Assembly: GCF_016920785.2 (NCBI RefSeq)
Contig: NW_024609837.1
Span: 23,059,565 to 23,123,564 of the forward strand
Source: Ixodes scapularis
Taxonomy: Eukaryota; Arthropoda; Arachnida; Ixodida; Ixodidae
Length of the DNA stretch: 64,000 nucleotides
Direction of reading: 5' to 3'
Made by a program: the position numbers and the translations under genes
Part shown: piece after piece, positions 35,188 to 44,599 of the stretch
How positions within the stretch are numbered: position 1 is the first letter of the stretch
Layout of the letters: each line of letters begins with the position of its first letter
The notes under the pieces: model-generated
What the model saw: only the letters and a program-made list of their open reading frames with translations
The model's database searches: none
What the model was told of the DNA's origin: nothing

Positions 35188-35290
35188 TGGTGCCCAACGT
35201 GGGGCGCCAGTGTTGGGTTTTGCCCGCTGCTATCCGGTCCGGAGAATGACACAACGCACTGGTTCCACACATAGTCCTTTACTGACTCTC
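35188..35290 (-). mobile_element. Possible LTR-element remnant (U5 end and primer-binding site)
   Basis: Read on the minus strand, the sequence ends in CCCAACA (35,217-35,211) and one base later continues TGGCGCCCCACGTTGGGC. That is close to the tRNA-Lys primer-binding sequence of LTR elements. Upstream on that strand lies a CAGTAAAGGACTATGTG-type block that would suit R/U5. The plus strand gives a similar match (TGGTGCCCAACGTGGGGC) because the site is nearly palindromic. No coding region or second LTR was found. Confidence 0.4.
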
Positions 35291-35643
35291 ATCGTCGCCT
35301 GCCTCGACTCACACGAGATGGCTAGCTATGGTTTAAGATGCGAGCAACTTCGTCGAACGCTTTGTTCCAGATATCGCCCTTTGGCGGGCGATATCTGGAC
35401 CGCCAGATTTAGTGGCAAACGACCGTTTTTTGTTACCCTTTCCCGCGTCATCGGAAACTCGTATACTCTCCTTTAAAATTATCTGCTCCAAGGCAACGTT
35501 CCAAGGCATTGAAGTCAAAGCTACGGGTGCAATGCGCCCCAAATACCATAGCAAGTTGTAAGATCGGAGCACGCGGCCCGAAAGCCCACTATCCCCATCG
35601 CAGTCCATCTCGAACTGGATGAATATTGTACCGGAGTGAGCTC

Positions 35644-35880
35644 GTTATGGCCGATGTCCCAGTATATATAGCGACAAACAGAAAGAACCGACACCGACGA
35701 GTCTCAAAACACGTGCAGCATGAACGCAAAGGTATCCTTGGCAGGTTTGCCATCACTCGCGCTCACTTCACAATCCCCGAGAGCCGGCCAAAGGCATCAC
35801 CGCGTGTACGCTGCACGTGTTTGATGCTTGTCGGTGTCGGTTGTTTCTGTTTGTCGTTCTAATGGGACTCCGGCATTAGC
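35644..35880. repeat. Foldback (MITE-like)
   Basis: Arms of about 75 bp at 35,644-35,720 and 35,810-35,880 share GACAAACAGAAA, ACCGACACCGAC and AACACGTGCAGC. The centre is about 90 bp. A short piece just outside the left arm (35,609-35,636) resembles the SINE body at 1,553-1,582. Confidence 0.75.
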
Positions 35881-35884
35881 GGTC

Positions 35885-37350
35885 CTACAGCGTTGTCTAA
35901 ATTCAAATGTCAAATCTCAAACGTCTACAGTACATTTCGCGGCCCCTTTAACACGAACGCCCAAACATTGATCCACCATCCCCGTCCGAAAACTTTATCT
36001 TTGTGTATGTCTGTGTGTGTGTGTTTTTGCTCTTACGTGCTCTAATCTAAGCACACGAAAGAAGAGAGCTCATTTTCGCCGGGCCCCGCATGAGTCCCGG
36101 GAGCTATGCTGCGTGAGAATGACAGCAAATGTGCTCCGAGCCGGCACCTCCTCGTCCCCCTCTCCTTTTACGAGAGCCGCGCAAAATTCTTCCGACCACG
36201 CCCACATTCTATAAAGGCACGTGGAAGGGTAGGCTGGAGAGAGAGAGAGGGGGAAATAATGAGGAACAGAGGGGGAGAGCCAGGCACGCGAGAAACAAGA
36301 GACTGTGCGTGTATTCCGCTGCCTCTAGGTGAGAAGACGTGACGCTAATGGGAGACTCATTAAAAGGGGACTACGTACTTTTATATACACTATATGTATT
36401 TGCGTATTATCGACGTACGCGGGAGAACTCTTTTCTTTTTTTCCATAAGAATCACACTGTCGGGAGGACGCGAAACGCGGGACAAACCTTGCAGCGACTC
36501 GGTTTGAATGCAGTCTTCGAGAGTACGGATTAACCAATCTGGAGGGCTAAAACTTTTTGACAATATAAGAAAATGAAGTCAGTGTGAGCCCCCGTTATGT
36601 AACACACCCTGCCTTAGCACAAAAAAAAAACGGAAGTTTTACATTTTTATAGTGAGGGAAATTCTGCGGTGCACGGAATTCACGAATCAACGTTATCCGT
36701 GAGAATGAGAGCTTACTTTTTTGACCCCGCGCGTGGAAATAAAAAACGATGACAGCACTAAAACTATAATTTATACTCCTTTTGCTCAGTGCGTATAACA
36801 GAGTTATCCCAAATGTTTCATCGTATCGAAATTCCTCACGGTTACTAGCCTACCGAAGAAACTCTCAATACTTTGCATCAGAAGTCAAATTTTCTACTCA
36901 ATACAAGCGCACTGTATAAAGACAAATGTACGCTTATCTGTTTACCCTCAAGCAGAACGGTTGAAATAACATAACAGTTCTTTGTTACCGACTTCGTATG
37001 CGTGTTCTTCGGCGCGATGTTAGAGTCGCAAGCTTGTGATATGACTCCAGACTAAACAAAAAAAAAAATCGAGGAGGCATGATATGTCGTCTTGTTTATA
37101 GGGGCACCCGAATTCGAATACAACAAAAGGCTAGCCATGCGGGAATAGACGGAGCTTCCACCGGGGACAACCACTCTGATCATTGTGACGCCATATGTAC
37201 GACTTCTGATTGGTCAAGAGCCTCGAAAATATGTTTAACTCGAAGACCCTTGTGTTCCACCATCATTTACATATACACAATATACTCGATTTCACGAGCA
37301 GACGTGCTCTATCGATGTAAATATACCCTCTACTTCGTTTCACCTCTCGT
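35885..37350. other. No gene recognised
   Basis: Mixed composition, with a GA-rich patch at 36,230-36,275. No supported gene. Confidence 0.45.
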
Positions 37351-37354
37351 CAGA

Positions 37355-37524
37355 CGACGCTACGAGCTGATGGGACCGATCAAAAAGCGTCAAAAACGCA
37401 CCGTCATGGTGTTCGTCATGTTTATGCACGTTTTCCATCATCGCTAGATCAATCATGTACAAAGGAGGCCTAGTGATTTGCGCTTTTGACACTGTTTGAT
37501 TGGTCCCCTTAGCTCGTAGCGTCG
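37355..37524. repeat. Foldback (MITE-like)
   Basis: Ends CGACGCTACGAGCT and its complement AGCTCGTAGCGTCG. Inner blocks GGGACC and GATCAAA/TTTGATT pair, followed by the GCGTCAAAA / TTTTGACAC pair. Total 170 bp. Confidence 0.8.
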
Positions 37525-38107
37525 GCTGGGTCTGGACTTAAGCTGAAACAAAGTATAGAAACACCACCGCTTCATGGCAAAAAAAAAAAAAAAAAAAACT
37601 CTTCATTTGGATGGCACGGCTCTTGCAGACCCTCTAAAGTGCTCGTTATTCCTGGAATTATTTTCCTTCCTTTTTTTTTTTATTCATAGTCACTACTGGT
37701 CACAAAAAGCCCAGATTATCTTCCTCGCCTCTAGATCTGGGTTTAGACTGGAAAATTACGATCGTGCAGTGAACGGAACATATTACATGGAGGTATTAGG
37801 ATTTTGAGTCTAAACCCCTTTCTCTTTCGCGCTACATACAGGCACATGGGTCAGCGTACCTGCGATGATTTCCACTATTCACCAGATGACTACCTGGCCA
37901 GTATTTATATAGACCGTTTTACTGAAAGAGGGCGAGAGAGAAAAGGGGAAAGGGCTAACGGCGCTTTCCCCCTTGCTGATTGTGTAGAAAGAGTGAAGGT
38001 CCCGGATGAGAGGCTTCGCCGGTGTTGGGCGTCTGCTGTGCGCGAACTTTGTTCGCGCTTTCTTTTCTGTTTTAAACTCGCAAACTTAATTAGAGCCAGA
38101 GGCTTCG

Positions 38108-38571
38108 ATGGCAACAGTCCCCCGGTCATCGAGACACCATTGCTGGGTCATAGGGTGCACGAATAAAAACAGAAAGCATAGAATACTGTAGATGGTTGAG
38201 CGTGTTGGTTATTAATTCACGATAAGGAAAGAGGGAAGCCTGTCTTGTCTGTTTGTCTTAAATGTCCCTCTTTCCTTATCGTGAAGCATAGAATACTGCC
38301 CGAGGACATATGTAGCTTGCAAGGAATCCAGCAAGGCGAGAGCGCCTGCAATGTCTTTGAGCTTCATCGCTTTCCACATGACCCCTGTCTCCGGGGGCAG
38401 TGGATTGCGTCCGTAAACCGAAAAGGCGTTTCCTCAACGCCATCCTCTCGACTTCGCTCGGAACATTTCGTGCATGGAGCGCGCACCGAACGCTGTACCA
38501 CCGATGAACATGGGGTACGCTCGCAATGTGCGTGCGAGTTTTCTCATGATAACTGCTGTTTCAGCTTGTAA
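38108..38571 (+). pseudogene. THAP zinc-finger domain exon, interrupted
   Basis: From ATG 38,108 the frame encodes MATVPRSSRHHCWVIGCTNK, whose C-x4-C matches the start of a THAP (C2CH) DNA-binding domain. After 22 more codons a small insert (38,189-38,298) shifts the frame. Beyond it the sequence resumes with VFELHRFPHDPCLRGQWI and then SRLRSEHF. Those are the THAP core (HRFP, a conserved Trp) and the normally CxxHF end, here RSEHF with the Cys replaced. THAP proteins are DNA-binding factors, and P-element-type transposases also carry the domain; which one this is cannot be told. The insert and the missing Cys argue for a pseudogene. Removing the insert on paper leaves the two parts in the same frame. 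Confidence 0.75.
38189..38298. mobile_element. Small hairpin insert with 15-bp target duplication
   Basis: The 15-bp string AAGCATAGAATACTG occurs at 38,174-38,188 and again at 38,284-38,298, flanking 95 bp of extra DNA. The inserted DNA ends in a hairpin: 20-bp perfect stem at 38,217-38,236 and 38,265-38,284, with a 28-nt loop. It lacks a poly-A tail. The length of the duplication resembles retroposition, but no source element was identified. Confidence 0.7.
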
Positions 38572-38907
38572 AATTTCGTAACTGAATTTATCTTAATAGT
38601 GATGATTTGCAGTGGTGACTGAATCGATTTTATCATCTACAACACTTAGTTGAAGGCTTATTTCCGCCGCCGGGTGAGGCTGGATATTGTTAAAAACGTA
38701 GCTCTATTGTTTTTTTTGTTTTGTTTTTTTAATTGCGATCTTTTGCCCGATACCAGAGAGCCGGCAAAGGCGCTCCTTGGAGTGCCGCTGGTGGGTGGTT
38801 TCCGTTGACTAAGGCTCTTTGAGGTGCTTGATAGTCGCTGCAGGGAACGTCTCGTGTGTTGCGATCTGCGTTTTCAAGCCCATTGTGCACGTTTATTTGT
38901 TTGAGTC

Positions 38908-38974
38908 ATGGCATCCGCCAGTGTGGCGACGGGGGGAACAGCGGCAGTGAACGTGCCAGCTATAGAAATTGGAG
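38908..38974 (+). CDS. Candidate first coding exon
   Basis: An ATG in good context (G at -3 and +4) starts MASASVATGGTAAVNVPAIE and runs 67 nt to GAG|GTGAGT, a strong splice donor at 38,975. Composition is coding-like (Ala/Val/Gly-rich, GC-rich). No downstream exon was identified in the window, and the following sequence includes the inverted THAP copy. It could be the start of an unrelated host gene or chance. Confidence 0.3.
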
Positions 38975-39267
38975 GTGAGTACCCAAAATATTGCATCAAA
39001 TAGTAAAATAATTCGTGGCTGCTTCGAGGCTTTCTGCGGTTCGATAAAAGTACATCTAGAGCGTCTTCGTCGTTCATTCACAAGGAAATATAAGAACAGG
39101 GACACGAAGATAAAAACAGCACAGCAAGACGATATATGTAGCAGCTCCGGGCGTTTACAAAGTTAATTGAGGTTCCCGTTTCGTGTATTGCTTGTTGATT
39201 ACAACTAAAAGCGGCTCCGTTGAAATAGGCCCATTGCAAACAAAAATGTATAAATGGTTCATCATTT

Positions 39268-39437
39268 CCAGTCATGCGGAAAGCAATAGAGCTTAAAAAC
39301 ATTCCAGCCGTACTTGCCTTGCCGGATTCCATGCAAGCTACATATAAGCCCTCGGACAGTATTCGACGCTTTCTGTCGTTATTCGTGCACCCTATCACCC
39401 AGCAATGGTGTCCCGATGACCGGGGGACTGTCGCCAT
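39268..39437 (-). pseudogene. THAP domain 5' copy, inverted and frameshifted
   Basis: Minus-strand ATG at 39,437 begins MATVPRSSGHHCWVIGCTNN, nearly the same as the plus-strand copy at 38,108. A two-base insertion relative to that copy then shifts the frame: nucleotides matching the VFELHRFPHD region (here NVFKLYCFPHD) are in another frame. Similarity ends near 39,268. It lacks the hairpin insert, so that insert arrived after the duplication or was never in this copy. Confidence 0.75.
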
Positions 39438-39764
39438 CAAAGACCATGGCTCTAATTAAGTTTGGGAGTTTGAAACGTAAAAGAAAGCGCGAACGAAGTT
39501 GGGGCACAGCAGACACCCAACACCGGCCAAGCCTCTCCATCCGGGACTTCCACTCTTTCTACACAATCAGAAAGGGGGAAAGCGCCGGTAGCCCTTTCCC
39601 CTTTTCTCTCTCGCTCTCAAAATGGCGCTACCCACGATAAAACGGTCTATAGACGGCCTGCGTCTCTCCTTTGGTGGTTTACCACATGTTTGGAAACGTA
39701 GGATCCATAAGATGGTTCCCCTTGATCTTGATGACTCGTGACAATCCCACTTAACCATAGAATC

Positions 39765-40244
39765 CTATACACTGACAAAGCCTTGCAGATCGCCACGAGA
39801 CGTGGCCGCCGAAATGGATAAGGTGGAGCCGCAGGCAACGGAAGAGAGGAGACCCACGTGACTGGCGCCCCGCTGCGGCGAGACGCCGAAACACACTTCT
39901 CCCGAGCGAACAAGTGTGTTTCGGGTCCTCGCCAATGCAAAAGCAGCGCGCTGACGTTCAGGTTCCCCAAGAAATGTCTCTTTGATGCTCTGTGCTACCA
40001 GATCCTCGCGCTCCAAATCTGCGACCGGGCACTCTATGGCTTCGTCGTTGAACTGCCAGGCTTTGTGTGTATGGAGGAGGCTATGAATTAACACGATCTT
40101 CCGCCATGTAACATTGACTCCAAGACGTTCTGCGAATGAAGACGTCCACGCGGACCCCCAAACCACTCCCCGCTCGATTTTGTTCGGGTGAATGGACCAT
40201 ACGGAACCACCATCTAGACCCATTTCCCCATACTTCACTTCCAT
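39765..40244 (-). CDS. Hypothetical frame in dispersed repeat B
   Basis: 159-codon minus-strand frame; the 5' part is of uncertain start. Its middle (HTHKAWQFNDEAIECPVAD, then LEREDLVAQSIKETFLGEPE) recurs in the repeat at 20,820-21,370, in the opposite orientation and broken there. Similarity runs to about 39,770, past GASHVGLLSS. I do not recognise the protein. Conservation of the frame between two diverged copies suggests past selection, so it may be part of an unrecognised transposon or a multicopy gene. Confidence 0.35.
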   Translation of the reverse strand: MEVKYGEMGLDGGSVWSIHPNKIERGVVWGSAWTSSFAERLGVNVTWRKIVLIHSLLHTHKAWQFNDEAIECPVADLEREDLVAQSIKETFLGEPERQRAAFALARTRNTLVRSGEVCFGVSPQRGASHVGLLSSVACGSTLSISAATSRGDLQGFVSV

Positions 40245-40323
40245 GCCCGATTATCCCCATGCAGCCCCTTCCTGCTCAAGACTGTAGACCCCGACATCTA
40301 AAGAAACGCAAGGTATGGCGATG

Positions 40324-40494
40324 CTTGCAACCGAGTAAGGTCGAGAAAGACAAGACCGGTTTTTAAGCCTCTTGCGACGGCGGAGGACCGGATGCGCTCT
40401 TGCAGAACAGGTCCTAAGCTACCAGAAAAGAGGCTTAAAAACCGGTCTCGTCTTTCTCCGTCCTACTCGGTGGCAAGTGTGTGAACGGCGCTTT
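40324..40494. mobile_element. Foldback MITE, copy 1
   Basis: Inverted arms begin TTGCAACCGAGTAAGG and end CCTACTCGGTGGCAAG, with inner AGAC-rich and GGTTTTTAAGCCTCTT blocks pairing. The right side ends in GTGTGTGAACG. It lies immediately before a second copy in the same orientation. Confidence 0.8.
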
Positions 40495-40500
40495 ATTATC

Positions 40501-40688
40501 AAGGCCTGTTCACACACTCGCATCCGAGTAGGACTGATTGAGACAAGACAGGCTTTTAAACCTCTTCCGACAGCTTAGGACCGGATGCGCTGCTGCCTGC
40601 GGAGCTGGTCCTAAGCCGTCGCAAGAGGCTTAAAAACCAGTCTTGTCTTAGTCTGTCCTACTCGGTTGCAAGTGTATAAACGGGCCTT
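40501..40688. mobile_element. Foldback MITE, copy 2
   Basis: Complete 188-bp element: AAGGCCTGTTCACACACT at the left and its imperfect complement AGTGTATAAACGGGCCTT at the right. Inner blocks CGAGTAGGAC, GACAAGAC and TTAGGACC pair. A right-end remnant of the same family lies at 41,347-41,386. Confidence 0.85.
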
Positions 40689-40815
40689 CACTTTGTAGCA
40701 AATGAGGTTGCAGCAGTAGTCAATCCGGAGCGCAAGTTCATATGCTTGTGTTGCAGGGGTTAGGTGTGACGTCAGAACGCCTAGCTCTGATTGGCTCTGA
40801 TTAAAGGATAGTTTC

Positions 40816-41084
40816 CGAAATTGTGAAATGATATGGGTAGATTATGTGCAGCCATCATTAGTTGGTCTTATCACTTCCGGCGTCAATCCCGTGATTGGTT
40901 CCAAATCGGCGCCGAGCGCTGGCGCGGCACTCGTGTGGAATGCGTTGCGATCCGTGTAGAGTTTGATTGCCGACGGAGCGCTCGTCGTGTCCAATGCGTG
41001 CTCACAGTGCATGACCAACTAATGGCGGCCGCATAAAATCTATGCATCATTTCGAAAAAGGGTATATGGGTCATATCATTTCAT
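40816..41084. repeat. Foldback (MITE-like)
   Basis: Arms 40,816-40,867 and 41,012-41,084 share GACCAACTAATG and the ATGATATG-type ends. The right arm carries about 20 bp of extra sequence. Confidence 0.7.
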
Positions 41085-41346
41085 CTTAATACATACATAT
41101 TTTACAACTACTTAACGTAATCTGGCTCTCGTGTTACAGTAACTATTGCCCTTCTATTGTGTATTTTACGTATTGCCACATATATTCAACAGATAGTTTT
41201 AGGGAGCCGTTTTCGCACATTCCGATACGGTACGATTGACCCTTCTGAAATAGAAAATATGCCGGACCGCCAAGTTTACACTGCGACCCAACAGATAGCG
41301 CCAGTGTGTCCTCTCGTAGTAAGAGGTATTAAAAGCTTTCAAGGTA

Positions 41347-41386
41347 CCCGGTCCTAAGAGGTCGCAAGTGTGTGAACGGGCCTTCA
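41347..41386. mobile_element. Solo right end of the 188-bp foldback family
   Basis: CGGTCCTAAGAGGTCGCAAG followed by a TGTGTGAACGGGCCTTC end matches the right termini of the two copies near 40.5 kb. Confidence 0.65.
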
Positions 41387-41389
41387 AGC

Positions 41390-42061
41390 GTCTGTACTCC
41401 GCCCATGCAGGAAAAGTGGTGCCGAAGTGGTAAACAAATCACGTCACAAAAGCCAGAGTGCTGTACGCTGTAGGATGTCGCGGTCCTGGTGGTTGGGAGG
41501 TCCCGTCAAAAAAAGCACGAGCGAACGCGAGTGTCGCCATTGTCGCGACGTCCCAACTTATGGCTGCCGAAGCTTCCGGGGGCTCTCACACTGGAAAGCG
41601 ACCTGCAGCAAAACAGGCGTCCGCCACGTCCACCGCAGTGCTGGGACACCGCCAGGATCGCGACCGGCGGCGGCATGACACTTCCATAACATCATCAAAC
41701 AAAAACTAAAAAAAAAAATGTTTTTCTTTTTTGCATAGTAAGCACATTATGCGGAGACGCGTTCTCTATCGAAATTTTTGAAGAAGAAAAAGCACGAGTG
41801 CCAGGTCGGCGAGAGTCGATCCGCCCAACGTTCCCGCGGAAACCAGAAGGGTACGCTACCGTCGGCCCCGTACGTAAAGAGACAATCGTACAACGTTCAG
41901 CGCGAGGAGGGCCTTTCTCTGTATACCACTTTATATATATAGTCGTAATGGACGGACGCGAAGTATGAGCTATAGAGGCCGGGACTGCGCCATTACGTCT
42001 ATCTGCCATAGAGAGCATACAAGTCGTATTTATGAGTTGAGAGAGAGAGCGGGAGAAGCGC

Positions 42062-42104
<43 letters not shown>

Positions 42105-44530
42105 TATATATACTGTACATGGAGAGACGCCGAGCAAGAGGAGAGTATGAGTCCATCCGCGTGCACTCCGTTTGGAAGATGGACCGCAGTGGAAACTACG
42201 AGCCATATCAGCCGATTCGGCGATGCGGGCGTATCAGGTGACTGTTATGCATAACACAACCCCGAAACCGCAGGGACGCAAAGGACTGGCACACACACGA
42301 AAAGTCTCGAGACTCGTGACTTTTTTTCCTGCGTGTGCCGTCCTTCTGCAATGATTCTTTTTTTATGTGTGTCGTCCTTCGCTTATACCTGCGTTCTCGG
42401 GGGTCGGCGTTATGTCTAACCTTCAGCAGCCCGTTCTCGTCCGAACTTTCTGCTCACGAGACTATACACGCTTCGAGTCTTACGTGACACTCACACTCCC
42501 TTCGTAGCATCATCTCCGGTCCACCGTGAGGTGAAAACGGAGTATATTATAGACGGACGCGTTGAGGAGGAGGCGAGGGCGGGTGGCGGCGACTCCGATC
42601 GGCGAAGATCGGAGACGCGCGCGTGTGTGTATGTGTTGCAGGAGGGGATCGGAGGGAAGCGCAGAGAGCGGCCCTGGCGGACTATTAGGTTGGGTGTGGT
42701 GGCCCATTGGGTCTGCCCTGCAATTACGAACCTTCCTAATCTGGGCTGGGTGTCTGCGAAACCATTTGCGAGAGCGGTCCCTGGCTCTCGCTGCCGTCAC
42801 TGCCGCCGCCGACGTCAAGCGGCGCTGTGGTGATGGCGCCGCGCTGCTGCGTGCCGCCTGCCGCGCCGCCACCGACCGCCGCGGGATCGCGAGAGGCCGG
42901 GGGCGAGAAAACGCGAGAGTTTTTCGGGTGGCGCCCTCTGCGAGTGGTTTTTGGAAGCGGTTTGATCGAAAAGTCACGAGGCCACGGTCACACTACTGTG
43001 TGACTGCCGCGGAAACGCATGGCGGTGGTAAGGGCCCACTTTAGAGTAGAAAAGAAATCAATCGAAAACATGATTGGACGATGAACTCCAGAATCTTGAA
43101 GACTCGATAAAGTCGACGCGGGATGAAATATGATGTCTGACTGCGCTTCAATGTGTAGTCTCTTCCTGGGAGAAAGCAGGCATCAGAAAAAAGAATCATC
43201 AATGCAGCCCTTTCTTTACAAGCGCCATGCCATAGCGCAACCGCCCCAGCTAACGTGGTTTCAGAAAACGTTTAATAATCCATCCAATCCATCCATTCGC
43301 AGGACGCTTATCCATCCATCCATGCACAGCCGGTGGGATTACGTTATTTGCCGATAAGAACACAAACATAAAGCAAGAAGCGCACAGATGAGCCACCACG
43401 CTTTGCATCTCTTGAAGTGACTCTATAAGCAAGAAATACCGAATATTTTGTTTTTGCTTTTCTTGTTCTCTTAGTACCATAAAAAAATTACCACTCTTGG
43501 CAAAACAAACAATCTTGACAAACAGCGCTAGTTGGCTAACTTTCTTTTTCCTTTGAGGTCAGTTGTTGTTGTTGTTTAAATCTATTGTATACATGTTTTA
43601 GGCAGCGGGAAGAAGTCTGCATCGAAATGGTGCGTAGTATATGTCCGGTTGTCATTTCCACTTGTGCTTGCCGAGGAGAAAAGATGAAATTGGGTGGTGC
43701 GAAACGCACGCTAAAGAATGAACGTGCTCGGTGGCAAGACCACCACAGCAGCTCCTGATGCGAATCACGCATACTATATGGGCAGTTTAGCGAGTACGGC
43801 TGCTAACCTGAAATCTTTAAATTCATAACTCAATATTGATTGCACAACAAACGCCCGTAGACATAGCTTGCACTGACATCACTTGGTCAAACATAATAGG
43901 AGAAAGGGCGCGCGAGAGCGTAGCTTCCTTTGAGTTAAAGGGATGCTGAACCGAAGTTTGGATTTCGCAAAATAAGGCCGCAGAAACGTTGAACGGGACG
44001 CAACGAGCTCCAAAGCATCACTCATTGAATTGAATTGAATACACTCTATTCAGAAAAACGTCTTGGAGGATAGAGCAAAAGGCGACTATGCACTGTTAGC
44101 AAAAATAACACGCCCAGACGTGTAAACCGTTGTCCCATAGCGGACACGTCGAAACGTGTTCGTTTTACACGAGGCCATCTGTGTTTTTCGTCTACACATG
44201 AGGTGCTGTGTAAGCTTAACACGCTACACCGTGTCTGCCTTCCGCAAAACCGTTTCGAGCGTGTTCCTTATGAAACATGGGGGCCAGCGGCCGAGAACAG
44301 GCGAGAGACGAGCCCAGCGAGCCGCGCGCCTTTCAGCCGAATTGAAAGCACACAGGGCGCGTTAGTTCTCGTTCGATGTCTTTTATACACAGTAAAGTCT
44401 CCAAGCGGCGGACGTAGCTACTTGCAAAGGTACGTACGTGCGTTGTCGGCGGTCGGCGGCGTCAGTAGCTTCAACGAGCCGCTAGACAAAAAAAAAACGA
44501 ATGCCAAACTCACATGAATAAATAACTTGA
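41390..44530. other. No gene recognised; GC-rich patch and AT repeat
   Basis: The patch 42,530-42,960 is GC- and CpG-rich, with overlapping open frames on both strands (none with a domain). It could be a promoter/first-exon island. ATCC-type strings at 43,276-43,325 may be a LINE tail. An Ala-rich frame near 41,570-41,709 is unassigned. Confidence 0.4.
42064..42102. repeat. (AT)n microsatellite
   Basis: About 19 uninterrupted AT units. Confidence 0.9.
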
Positions 44531-44534
44531 GCAA

Positions 44535-44575
44535 ACTATTTAGAATCGGGCGGTAACTTGCGCCACCTATCGAGA
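44535..44575 (-). mobile_element. LINE 3'-UTR remnant
   Basis: TTTAGAATCGGGCGGTAAC and CGCCACCTA match the 3' UTR of the minus-strand LINE at about 60,734-60,765 (TTTAGATCGGGCGGTAGC, CGCCACCTA). Only this piece was seen. Confidence 0.5.
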
Positions 44576-44599
44576 TTTCTAGCAGCCTGTTTTTAAAAA

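Larger units (their letters stand above)
37906..39656. repeat. Inverted duplication carrying THAP gene 5' ends
   Basis: 37,906-38,380 and 39,656-39,268 are inverted copies: shared upstream DNA of about 200 bp (from ATAGACCGTTTTA) plus a THAP-encoding start. The spacer between the arms is about 0.9 kb and unrelated. The left arm has a 110-bp net insertion and the right arm a 2-base insertion. Confidence 0.85.

Noticed and set aside
42510..42977. 155-codon minus-strand frame in GC-rich DNA
   Set aside because: High GC leaves several overlapping frames open on both strands; no motif or splice pattern. Kept only as a GC-rich patch.
44024..44043. (TTGAA)n string as LINE tail
   Set aside because: The preceding sequence does not resemble the 3' UTR of the LINE at 28.7-30.4 kb, so it is only a simple repeat.
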